Both the position numbers and the translations under genes were made by a program. A stretch of 12,033 nucleotides of DNA from assembly GCA_947629805.1 (NCBI GenBank), contig CANRFE010000031.1, positions 1-12,033 of the forward strand. The letters are read 5' to 3'. Below, piece after piece: positions 6,571 to 12,033 of this stretch; position 1 is the first letter of the stretch, and the number at the start of each line of letters is the position of its first letter. The notes beneath the pieces were generated by a model. That model ran no database searches. It was not told where the DNA came from and worked only from the letters and a program-made list of their open reading frames with translations. Source of the stretch: an uncultured Clostridia bacterium. GTDB taxonomy: Bacteria > Bacillota > Clostridia > TANB77 > CAG-508.

Positions 6571-6600
6571 AAAAATGATGATACTATCATCATTTTTTCT
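6571..6600 (+). terminator. Intrinsic terminator of yqeY
   Basis: A perfect 12-bp stem (AAAAATGATGAT 6571-6582 with ATCATCATTTTT 6586-6597) has an ACT loop and runs into T residues, starting two bases after the stop codon. Confidence 0.9.
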
Positions 6601-6624
6601 TTTCTAAAATTAAGAAAGAGAACC

Positions 6625-6654
6625 TTGTATAATTTTTCCATTTTGTATTATAAT
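6625..6654 (+). promoter_or_regulatory. Candidate promoter of the M16 peptidase pair
   Basis: A consensus TATAAT (6649-6654) lies 18 bp after a weak TTGTAT (6625-6630), and the start codon follows 34 bp later. A second TATAAT at 6628-6633 has no better -35. Lying between the yqeY terminator and the peptidase gene, this is the only place for a promoter. Confidence 0.5.
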
Positions 6655-6688
6655 AAGAAAAAGAAAAAACAAAAATAGGAGAGAAGTC

Positions 6689-7951
6689 ATGAAAAATAAA
6701 AAAACACAAATTAAAGAAGGAATTCAATTTCACCAAATTGAAACCAATAAATTCAAAACAAATTTATTTGCTATTTTTATAACACTTCCTTTAACCAGAG
6801 AAAATGTTACGAAGGATGCTTTATTAACTGCAATTTTAAGAAGAGGAACTAAAAACTTGGCGACACAAGAAGAAATTAGTAAAACATTAGAAGAAATGTA
6901 TGGAGCAGGTTTTGATTGTGGAATTGAAAAATCAGGAGATTATCATACTATAAAATTTTATTTAGAAGTAATTAATGAAGAATTTTTACCAGAGAAAGAA
7001 AACTTAAGCCAAAAAGGGTTAGCATTATTATTCGATATTGCTTTTAATCCGTATACAGAAAAAGAAGCATTTCAAGAACAATATGTAGTACAAGAAAAGG
7101 AAAATTTAAAACAAATTATTGAAGGAAAAATAGATAATAAAGCAAACTATGCATTAGAACGTTGTATAGAAGAAATGTACCAAGGTAAACCTTATGGACT
7201 TTATAAATATGGATATAGGGAAGACTTAGAAACAATTACTGCAAAAGATTTATATGCCTATTATTTAGAGGTAATACAAAAAAGTAAAATTGATATCTTC
7301 GCTTCTGGGCAATTAGAAGCAAATTTAGAAGAAATCGTAAAAGAAAATCCAAATATTCAAAAATTACAACCAAGAAATGTAAATTTAAGTATAGAAGAGA
7401 ACAAGGAAGAACAAATACAAGTAAAAGAAATCATAGAGAATATGGAAGTAACACAGGGAAAACTAGTAATTGGCTTAGATGTTTTGGCAAAACAGAAAAA
7501 TGTAACTTATATTACCATGCTTTATAATACAATACTAGGAGTTGGTTCTAATGCAAAATTATTCCAAAATGTAAGGGAGAAGGCAAGTTTAGCTTATACC
7601 TGTAGTTCTAATTATAGCAAAAGAAAACAAATTATTATGATAAGAGCAGGAATCGAAATAGAAAATTATGAAAAAGCATTACAAATTATAAAACAACAGT
7701 TAGAAGATATGAAAAAAGGAGAATTTACACAGGAAGACATACAGAATGCAAAAAATTTAATTTTTTCTACCATTGCCAATATTGAAGAAGAGCAAGATAC
7801 GGAAATTAGTTACTACTTTGGGCAAGAATTAGCCAAAAGCAATGTAACAATAGAAGAATATAGAAAGAAAATAGAAGAAATTACAAAAGAACAAATAGTA
7901 GAGTTAGCCAAGAAAATCGAAATAAATACCATTTATTTTTTAAGAGATTAG
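6689..7951 (+). CDS. ymfF: M16-family peptidase-like protein, degenerate partner (YmfF-like)
   Basis: This 420-residue cytoplasmic protein has the two-lobe M16 (pitrilysin-like) fold without the zinc motif. Where HxxEH should occur, the N-terminal lobe reads LLTAILRRGTKNLATQEEI, so it is not expected to bind zinc or cleave on its own. In the C-terminal lobe, VREKASLAYTCSSNY supplies Arg296 and Tyr303, the R/Y motif with which the non-catalytic subunit of M16B heterodimers binds substrate. The adjacent gene, 9 nt downstream, encodes the zinc-bearing partner. The pair resembles B. subtilis ymfF/ymfH, which have been linked to 5-aminopentanol modification of elongation factor EF-P; neither the target nor the reaction can be seen here. 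AGGAGAG precedes the start. Confidence 0.85.
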   Translation: MKNKKTQIKEGIQFHQIETNKFKTNLFAIFITLPLTRENVTKDALLTAILRRGTKNLATQEEISKTLEEMYGAGFDCGIEKSGDYHTIKFYLEVINEEFLPEKENLSQKGLALLFDIAFNPYTEKEAFQEQYVVQEKENLKQIIEGKIDNKANYALERCIEEMYQGKPYGLYKYGYREDLETITAKDLYAYYLEVIQKSKIDIFASGQLEANLEEIVKENPNIQKLQPRNVNLSIEENKEEQIQVKEIIENMEVTQGKLVIGLDVLAKQKNVTYITMLYNTILGVGSNAKLFQNVREKASLAYTCSSNYSKRKQIIMIRAGIEIENYEKALQIIKQQLEDMKKGEFTQEDIQNAKNLIFSTIANIEEEQDTEISYYFGQELAKSNVTIEEYRKKIEEITKEQIVELAKKIEINTIYFLRD

Positions 7952-7960
7952 GAGGAAACA

Positions 7961-9229
7961 ATGAAAGTAATAGAAAGCCTTAAAATTAAGGAAAAAGTGT
8001 ATATAGAGCAATTCGAAAATGGACTAACAGTTTTGCTAGTACCAAAAACAACTACCAATAAAAAATATGCAATTTGGGGTACACATTTTGGTTCTATAGA
8101 TAATCATTTTATTATGCCAGAAACAAAAGAAGAAGTATATGTTCCAGATGGGGTAGCACATTTTTTAGAACATAAAATGTTCGAACAAGAAAATGGAAAA
8201 AATAGCCTAGACACGTTAATGGCCTTAGGGGTAGATGCGAATGCTTATACGACCAATGATCATACTGCATATTTATTTGAAGCAACGCAACATTTTGAAG
8301 AAGCTTTAGAAGAATTAATGGATTATGTACAACATCCTTACTTTACAGACGAAAATGTAGAAAAAGAAAAAGGAATTATTGCACAAGAAATTGGTATGTA
8401 TGACGATGATCCAGCTTGGCAATTATATATGAATGCTTTAGATTGCTTATATAAAGAAAATGCTATAAAAATAGATATTGCAGGAACGGTAGAATCTATT
8501 AGCAAAATAGATAAAGAAGTGCTATATAAATGCTACAATACTTTTTATCACCCATCCAATATGGTTATGGTAGTATGTGGAAACTTTGAAGTAGAGGAAA
8601 TGTTAAAGAAAATTAAAGCAAAATTAATCGAAAAACCAAAACAAGGTGAAATAAAAAGAATTTATGCGCCAGCAGAAAAAGAAATTCATAAACCATATAA
8701 AGAAACCCAGATGGAAGTTAGCCAACCCGCTTTTATCGTTGGCTTTAAGGATAGAGTAGAAGCAGAAAATATGGTACAAAGACATATTGCTATTGAAATT
8801 TTGATGAATATGTTATTAGGAAAAAGTTCTCCTTTATATCAACAATTATACCAAGAAGGAATTTTGCTTGCACAACCAGATTTAGATTATGAATTTACCA
8901 AAGAATATGCACATGTTTTATTTTCTGGGCAATCAAAAGAGCCTAAAAAGGTACAAGAAGCACTATTAAAAGAAATTCAAAGACAAAAAGAAAACTTTGA
9001 CCAAACACATTTTGAAAGAATGAAAAAGAAAGTTTATGGAGATTATGTAGTAGAATACAATAATATTGCGGATATTGCTAGAATGTTATTAGCAGATTAT
9101 TTGAAACAAATTCAATCTTTTGATTATATAGAACAATTTCAAAGTGTTACACCAGAATATACAAAACAAATTTTACAAGAAGTTTTTGACGAAAAAAAAT
9201 GTATTTTGTCAGTCGTAAAAGCAAAATAA
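7961..9229 (+). CDS. ymfH: M16-family zinc metallopeptidase (YmfH-like)
   Basis: This 422-residue protein is the catalytic member of the M16 pair. The inverted zinc motif HxxEH is present as HFLEH (His67, Glu70, His71), and the likely third ligand is Glu143 in KGIIAQEIGMY, about 72 residues later, as in the family. The N-terminal lobe also shows DGVAHFLEHKMFE and NAYTTNDHTAYLFEA. The C-terminal lobe is complete and shows LLGKSSPLYQQLYQEGIL, so the length is normal. GGAGG sits before the start and only 9 nt separate it from the previous gene, so the two subunits are co-translated and probably form a heterodimer in the cytoplasm. Assignment to ymfH rests on resemblance and on the pairing; a general peptide-degrading role is an alternative. 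A terminator follows. Confidence 0.9.
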   Translation: MKVIESLKIKEKVYIEQFENGLTVLLVPKTTTNKKYAIWGTHFGSIDNHFIMPETKEEVYVPDGVAHFLEHKMFEQENGKNSLDTLMALGVDANAYTTNDHTAYLFEATQHFEEALEELMDYVQHPYFTDENVEKEKGIIAQEIGMYDDDPAWQLYMNALDCLYKENAIKIDIAGTVESISKIDKEVLYKCYNTFYHPSNMVMVVCGNFEVEEMLKKIKAKLIEKPKQGEIKRIYAPAEKEIHKPYKETQMEVSQPAFIVGFKDRVEAENMVQRHIAIEILMNMLLGKSSPLYQQLYQEGILLAQPDLDYEFTKEYAHVLFSGQSKEPKKVQEALLKEIQRQKENFDQTHFERMKKKVYGDYVVEYNNIADIARMLLADYLKQIQSFDYIEQFQSVTPEYTKQILQEVFDEKKCILSVVKAK

Positions 9230-9282
9230 AAAAGAATGTCGAAAAAAAGATAAAAACACAAAAAAATGACATACGAAAGTTA

Positions 9283-9312
9283 AAAAAAACACCAATTTTT
9301 GGGTGTTTTTTT
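9283..9312 (+). terminator. Intrinsic terminator of the M16 pair
   Basis: An 11-bp stem (A-tract plus CACC, 9283-9293; GGTG plus T-tract, 9302-9312) encloses an 8-nt loop and ends in T residues. The A-tract/T-tract would also allow it to work on the opposite strand. Confidence 0.88.
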
Positions 9313-9341
9313 ATTGACTAAAATGTAAAAATATGGTAGTT

Positions 9342-9347
9342 TATAAT
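9342..9347 (+). promoter_or_regulatory. -10 box before the Spo0E-like gene
   Basis: A perfect TATAAT lies 29 bp before the start codon. The nearest good -35 (TTGACT, 9314-9319) is 22 bp away, too far for a normal sigma-A promoter, and overlaps the region right after the terminator. Either a weak -35 is used or an activator or alternative spacing is needed. Confidence 0.4.
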
Positions 9348-9376
9348 TAATGTAAAAGAAAAAAGGGAGTGATGAT

Positions 9377-9556
9377 ATGTTAAATGATGAAATTTGTAAA
9401 CTAAGAGAAAAATTAAATGAAAGTATCATTACAGGGCAAGACTATATGGTAACCTACAAACTGAGTATAGAGTTAGATGACTTAATAGCAAAGTATTATA
9501 GAAAAACGAAAAAGGTGGATAAACGTAAAGAGAAAAACTGTGTTAGAATTCAGTAA
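9377..9556 (+). CDS. Spo0E-like aspartyl-phosphate phosphatase family protein
   Basis: This 59-residue protein carries the Spo0E signature. LREKLNESIITGQDY is followed by YKLSIELDDLIAKYY, which contains the family's S-x-E-L-D-x-L-I-x-x-Y pattern at residues 30-40. Known members are small two-helix proteins that dephosphorylate Spo0A-P in the cytoplasm and so hold back sporulation. Whether this one acts on Spo0A or another response regulator cannot be told. The C-terminal 18 residues are basic (KTKKVDKRKEK). The start has AAAAGGGAG at a proper distance. It stands alone between two terminators, directly before the secretion-system genes, and not in an obvious operon with either side. Confidence 0.8.
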   Translation: MLNDEICKLREKLNESIITGQDYMVTYKLSIELDDLIAKYYRKTKKVDKRKEKNCVRIQ

Positions 9557-9583
9557 AATTTTTTAGTATCTATGGAAAATAGG

Positions 9584-9614
9584 GAAAGAATAGAGAATTT
9601 CTATTCTTTCTTTT
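9584..9614 (+). terminator. Intrinsic terminator after the Spo0E-like gene
   Basis: A perfect 10-bp stem (GAAAGAATAG 9584-9593 with CTATTCTTTC 9601-9610) is extended by inner A-T pairing and followed by TTTT. It separates the Spo0E-like gene from the pilin promoter. Confidence 0.8.
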
Positions 9615-9632
9615 GGTTTTCAAAAGAAAAAG

Positions 9633-9661
9633 TTGAAAAAAAAAGGAAAATAGAGTATAAT
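9633..9661 (+). promoter_or_regulatory. Promoter P1 of the first two pilin genes
   Basis: TTGAAA (9633-9638) and TATAAT (9656-9661) are separated by 17 bp. The context AGTTGAAAAA ... TATAATAAAAA is repeated at the promoter of the third pilin gene (10493-10521). Confidence 0.75.
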
Positions 9662-9698
9662 AAAAATAGGAAATTCATAAAATGAACGGAGGATTAAA

Positions 9699-10052
9699 AT
9701 GAAGCAAAAAAAAGTAATAATTTTATTAGTTATGTTATTATTGCTCTTTCCTACGATTTGCTTTGCTACAATAGATACGAATTTTTATCACCCAACAAAC
9801 TTACAAGATGCAGATGTTTCCACTGTATTTGGTATGGCAGGAAATATTGTAAATGGGCTTACTACAATAGGAACGGTTATTGCGGTGGTTGGTCTTATGA
9901 TATTGGGTATTAAATATATAACGGGAAGTGTAGAACAAAAAGCAGAATACAAAAAAACAATGATACCTTATTTATTAGGTTGCATTTTTATATTTGCCAT
10001 AACATGGATTGTTTCTACTATTTATAGTATTATGTTTGTATCACAAGCATAA
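9699..10052 (+). CDS. VirB2/TrbC-like T4SS pilin, copy 1
   Basis: This 117-residue precursor has a Sec-type signal peptide (basic MKQKK, hydrophobic core, cleavage probably after CFA at 23) and would give a mature protein of about 94 residues. Two membrane helices follow (about 52-72 and 88-113), joined by the short loop GSVEQKAEYKKTM (76-88). Two helices with a charged cytoplasmic loop is the architecture of VirB2/TraA pilins, which polymerise into the conjugative pilus or secretion tube. The loop and the following IPYLLG are shared with the next two genes, so this is one of three paralogs. A 31-nt stretch (9937-9967) is identical in copy 3. It is the first gene after promoter P1, and copy 2 follows after 21 nt. 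A membrane-only protein is an alternative if no pilus is made. Confidence 0.78.
   Translation: MKQKKVIILLVMLLLLFPTICFATIDTNFYHPTNLQDADVSTVFGMAGNIVNGLTTIGTVIAVVGLMILGIKYITGSVEQKAEYKKTMIPYLLGCIFIFAITWIVSTIYSIMFVSQA
9937..9967 (+). repeat. 31-nt identical segment shared by pilin copies 1 and 3 (first copy)
   Basis: Bases 9937-9967 are identical to 10807-10837. The segment encodes KAEYKKTMIP, the end of the loop between the membrane helices. The flanking bases differ, so the match is local. Confidence 0.85.
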
Positions 10053-10073
10053 GTGTAGAAAGAAGGGGTACAG

Positions 10074-10466
10074 ATGAAACATTTAAAAATTATTTTTCTT
10101 TTTTTATTTTTTCTTAGTATCATGGCTTTAATGTTACCAAATAAAATTTATGCAACTCATACAGCAGGAGAAATTATTACTGAAGCAGGAGGTTTTATTG
10201 AACAAGGAAAACAAGGAGCAGATGATAAAATAGATCCTGAAAATTTAAAAAATATGTCTAATACATTGTACAATATTTTATTAGTGGTGGGAATTGTAAT
10301 AGCTGTCATTGTAGGTTTAATTTTAGGAATAAAATTTATTTTAGGAAGTGTAGAAGAAAAAGCAGAAATTAAAGCAATGCTTATTCCTTACATTATTGGT
10401 TGTATAGTAGTATTTGGTGCCTTTACAATATGGCAAATTGTAGTTATTTTACTACAAGAAATGTAA
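10074..10466 (+). CDS. VirB2/TrbC-like T4SS pilin, copy 2 (divergent)
   Basis: This 130-residue precursor has a long hydrophobic signal peptide with likely cleavage after IYA (27), giving a mature protein of about 103 residues. Membrane helices are near 66-88 and 102-127, with loop GSVEEKAEIKAML between them. It is the most different of the three pilins. Its extracytoplasmic N-terminal part is longer and more charged (TEAGGFIEQGKQGADDKIDPENLK), and it keeps IPYIIG after the loop but changes YKKTM to IKAML. AGAAGGGG before the ATG supports the start. It shares promoter P1 with copy 1. It may be a minor or tip subunit rather than the main pilin, but nothing proves this. No clear terminator follows. 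Confidence 0.75.
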   Translation: MKHLKIIFLFLFFLSIMALMLPNKIYATHTAGEIITEAGGFIEQGKQGADDKIDPENLKNMSNTLYNILLVVGIVIAVIVGLILGIKFILGSVEEKAEIKAMLIPYIIGCIVVFGAFTIWQIVVILLQEM

Positions 10467-10492
10467 AAAATGAAAAAATAAGTAAAAAATAG

Positions 10493-10521
10493 TTGAAAAA
10501 TAAAAAAATATATATTATAAT
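10493..10521 (+). promoter_or_regulatory. Promoter P2 of the third pilin gene
   Basis: TTGAAA (10493-10498) and TATAAT (10516-10521) are separated by 17 bp. The flanks AGTTGAAAAA and TATAATAAAAA equal those of P1 at 9633-9661, which suggests the promoter was duplicated with the gene. Confidence 0.72.
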
Positions 10522-10553
10522 AAAAAATAAGAATAAAAGAGGAGGAAAATCTT

Positions 10554-10922
10554 ATGAAAAAAAATGTAAAAGTTCTATCTATTGTATTAATAGTGCTTAT
10601 GGTATTAACATCCCTTACAAGTATTGTATGTGCAAGTGATATAAGTTCACAAATAGGGGAAATAGGAAAAGGTAATAATAAAAGCTATGATAAAATTATT
10701 AACTTTGGTAAGTCAGCAGTTACTATTGCACAAACTATAGGTATTGTAGTAGCAGTAGTTGTATTATTAGTATTAGGTATTAAATACATGATAGGTAGTG
10801 CAGAGGAAAAAGCAGAATACAAAAAAACAATGATACCATATCTTGTAGGAGCCCTTTTACTTTTTGCAGCAACCACTATCGTAAACATAGTATATCAATT
10901 AACAAGTGGATTTAATAGTTAA
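10554..10922 (+). CDS. VirB2/TrbC-like T4SS pilin, copy 3
   Basis: This 122-residue precursor has a Sec signal peptide (MKKNVK plus hydrophobic core) with likely cleavage after VCA (27), giving a mature protein of about 95 residues. Membrane helices are near 60-80 and 93-116. The loop GSAEEKAEYKKTMIPYLVG is nearly the same as in copy 1, including 31 identical nucleotides, so copies 1 and 3 are the closest pair. The mature N-terminus (SDISSQIGEIGKGNNKSYDK) is short and hydrophilic. It has its own promoter (P2) and a good AGGAGG site, and is closed by a strong terminator, so it is transcribed apart from the assembly genes. A role as the major pilin is plausible but not shown. Confidence 0.78.
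   Translation: MKKNVKVLSIVLIVLMVLTSLTSIVCASDISSQIGEIGKGNNKSYDKIINFGKSAVTIAQTIGIVVAVVVLLVLGIKYMIGSAEEKAEYKKTMIPYLVGALLLFAATTIVNIVYQLTSGFNS
10807..10837 (+). repeat. 31-nt identical segment shared by pilin copies 1 and 3 (second copy)
   Basis: Identical to 9937-9967; see that entry. The two copies lie 870 bp apart in direct orientation, so recombination between them would delete pilin copy 2 and fuse copies 1 and 3. Confidence 0.85.
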
Positions 10923-10961
10923 TTTATTACATAGATATAACAAAAATATTACAAATATATT

Positions 10962-10990
10962 AAAAATGCACAGAAAGTGCATTTTTTTTT
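10962..10990 (+). terminator. Intrinsic terminator after the pilin genes
   Basis: A perfect 10-bp stem (AAAAATGCAC 10962-10971 with GTGCATTTTT 10977-10986) with an AGAAA loop is followed by further T residues to 10990. It separates pilin transcription from the prgI operon. Confidence 0.92.
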
Positions 10991-11019
10991 GCTTTTTTGT
11001 TACATTTTGTAAGACTTTC

Positions 11020-11028
11020 TGTTATAAT
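11020..11028 (+). promoter_or_regulatory. Promoter P3 (extended -10) of the prgI operon
   Basis: TGTTATAAT is a perfect extended -10 (TG-N-TATAAT, 11020-11028). The -35 region is poor (TTACAT at 11000-11005 with 17-bp spacing), as is common for extended -10 promoters. RNA would start near 11035, and a good AAAGGAG site precedes the start codon at 11078. Confidence 0.65.
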
Positions 11029-11077
11029 ATAAATAAGTGTAATTAGAGTTACTTTCAAAAGAAAGGAGAAAGAAAAA

Positions 11078-11425
11078 ATGGGAACCTATAATATACCAAG
11101 AAATGTAAAGGGAGAGGGTAGAATTTTATTTATCTTTTCTACAAAAAGTATGATTTATTCTGCTATAGGAGCTGTTATTGGTTTACCCTTTTATTTTCTA
11201 TTTGCAGCTTTTCAAATGAATTTAATAGGAATTATTATGATGGCATTTTTTGCTCTTATTGGTTTTGTTATAGGAACTTTTAAATTCCCAGAAATAGGAG
11301 TCTTTCAATTTACTAAGACAATAGGAGGAGAAAACATAGACGATATTATAAAACGTGCTATTAAATTTAAGAAAAACGGAAACAAAATTTATTTATATAC
11401 CAAGGAGGAAGAAAAGAATGGATAG
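11078..11425 (+). CDS. PrgI-family (VirB3-like) membrane protein
   Basis: This 115-residue protein starts MGTYNIPRNVKGEGRILFIFSTKS, the hallmark N-terminus of PrgI-family proteins in Gram-positive conjugation loci. Two membrane helices follow (about 26-46 and 48-67), then a cytoplasmic tail (FKFPEIGVFQF, later a basic stretch). PrgI is regarded as the Gram-positive counterpart of VirB3, a small inner-membrane subunit that works with the VirB4 ATPase in type IV secretion. The next gene begins inside this one (8-nt overlap), so the two are translationally coupled. This placement directly before a TraC/VirB4-type gene is the usual order and supports the assignment. Confidence 0.85.
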   Translation: MGTYNIPRNVKGEGRILFIFSTKSMIYSAIGAVIGLPFYFLFAAFQMNLIGIIMMAFFALIGFVIGTFKFPEIGVFQFTKTIGGENIDDIIKRAIKFKKNGNKIYLYTKEEEKNG

Positions 11426-12033
11426 TATTAGACTACTTACAATTATTTTAAGTATTGTTCTTGTGGTAATGGTTCTACTATTAATTATTTTGGCTTTTGT
11501 ATATCTATCCTCAAAAAGGAAAAAAACAGAAGAGCAAGAAAATAAAAAAGGAACAGAAGAAAAACAAAAAACAAAAAAATACAAAGATTATAGAACAGAA
11601 TCTATTATGGATTTTATGGAATTTGATACAGTTGTAGATAATATGATTTCGCAAAAAGATGGTATGCGTTATATTATGGTAGTAGAATGCCAAGGAATTA
11701 ATTATGACTTAATGTCAGAAGTAGAAAAAAATTCAGTAGAAGAAGGATTTATTCAATTCTTAAATACTTTGAGGTATCCTATACAAATTTATACACAAAC
11801 AAGAACCATTAACTTAGATAGCAGTATTCAAACTTATAAAGAAAAAATAAAAGAATTGCAAAACACTTTAGAAAAATATGAAATGCAATATAATCAAATG
11901 GTACGTTCTGAAAGTTATACACAAGAACAATTAAATAGAGCTTATTTTGAATTAACTAAACAAAGAAACTTATACGAATATGGAAAAGATATTATTTATA
12001 ATACAGAAAAAATGAGCTTAAATAAAAATATAT
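11418..12033 (+). CDS. Membrane-anchored TraC-like T4SS protein (partial, runs off the window)
   Basis: The frame is open from ATG 11418 to the window end, giving 205 residues and no stop. Residues about 5-29 form one membrane helix, followed by a Lys/Glu-rich linker (32-57). A globular part then begins RTESIMDFMEFDTVVDNMISQ and continues with YIMVVECQGINYDLMSE and FIQFLNTLRYPIQIYTQTRTI, a pattern resembling the N-terminal domain of TraC/VirB4-type T4SS proteins. Residues about 140-190 are probably helical or coiled-coil. No Walker motif is reached, so it may be a separate TraC-like subunit preceding a VirB4 ATPase, or a membrane-tethered VirB4 itself. It overlaps prgI by 8 nt, with GGAGG inside the prgI 3' end. 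Confidence 0.72.
   Translation, partial: MDSIRLLTIILSIVLVVMVLLLIILAFVYLSSKRKKTEEQENKKGTEEKQKTKKYKDYRTESIMDFMEFDTVVDNMISQKDGMRYIMVVECQGINYDLMSEVEKNSVEEGFIQFLNTLRYPIQIYTQTRTINLDSSIQTYKEKIKELQNTLEKYEMQYNQMVRSESYTQEQLNRAYFELTKQRNLYEYGKDIIYNTEKMSLNKNI

Noticed and set aside
10685..10888. Minus-strand 67-codon frame inside pilin copy 3
   Set aside because: Antisense shadow of a supported gene with signal peptide and membrane helices; no ribosome binding site.
9699..10922. CRISPR or other repeat array suggested by recurring AT-rich motifs among the pilin genes
   Set aside because: The repeats are explained by paralogous coding segments and similar promoters; there is no regular repeat-spacer pattern anywhere in the window.
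11393..11693. Two minus-strand Phe-rich frames over the start of the TraC-like gene
   Set aside because: They arise from the Lys/Glu-rich AAA/GAA codons of the plus-strand gene read backwards; the plus-strand frame has a GGAGG site, a membrane helix and a conserved-looking domain.
1..12033. tRNA, rRNA, insertion sequence or phage integrase genes
   Set aside because: No cloverleaf-like GGTTCGAATCC segment, transposase frame or terminal inverted repeats of that kind were seen on either strand.

Overview
The window is strongly AT-rich bacterial DNA. It has AGGAGG-type ribosome binding sites, consensus TATAAT boxes, intrinsic terminators with A-tract/T-tract stems, an oxygen-sensitive class III ribonucleotide reductase and a Spo0E-like phosphatase. 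Together these point to an anaerobic low-GC Firmicute (Bacillota), most likely a gut-type clostridial lineage. That placement is an inference; no marker here fixes the genus.

Layout. (1) 1-2050: the end of an SsuB/TauB-type ABC ATPase, its permease (interrupted by one extra base near 476) and an NMT1/THI5-like substrate-binding protein with its own promoter. Together these are an importer of a small organic nutrient of unknown identity. (2) 2053-2107: a shared bidirectional terminator, then a convergent Crp/Fnr-family regulator on the minus strand (2109-2726). (3) 2727-3006: a divergent control region with a perfect 16-bp palindrome placed like a class II activator site before nrdD, and an imperfect copy on the regulator's own -35 box. 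(4) 3007-5698: nrdD-nrdG, anaerobic ribonucleotide reductase and its radical-SAM activase, closed by a strong terminator. (5) 5768-6600: rpsU (bS21, 56 codons) and yqeY, each followed by a terminator. (6) 6689-9312: two M16 peptidase-like genes resembling B. subtilis ymfF/ymfH, a degenerate and a zinc-binding partner. (7) 9377-9556: a 59-codon Spo0E-like gene. (8) 9633-12033: the start of a type IV secretion / conjugation-like locus with three paralogous VirB2-like pilins, a PrgI/VirB3-like membrane protein and a membrane-anchored TraC-like protein that runs off the window.

How it fits together. The left part is housekeeping and nutrient metabolism. The Crp/Fnr gene and nrdDG probably form a regulatory pair, on operator evidence only. 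The right part is the most unusual. The three pilin genes are split over two similar promoters and are separated by a strong terminator from a third promoter that drives the assembly genes, so pilin supply appears to be uncoupled from the secretion machine.
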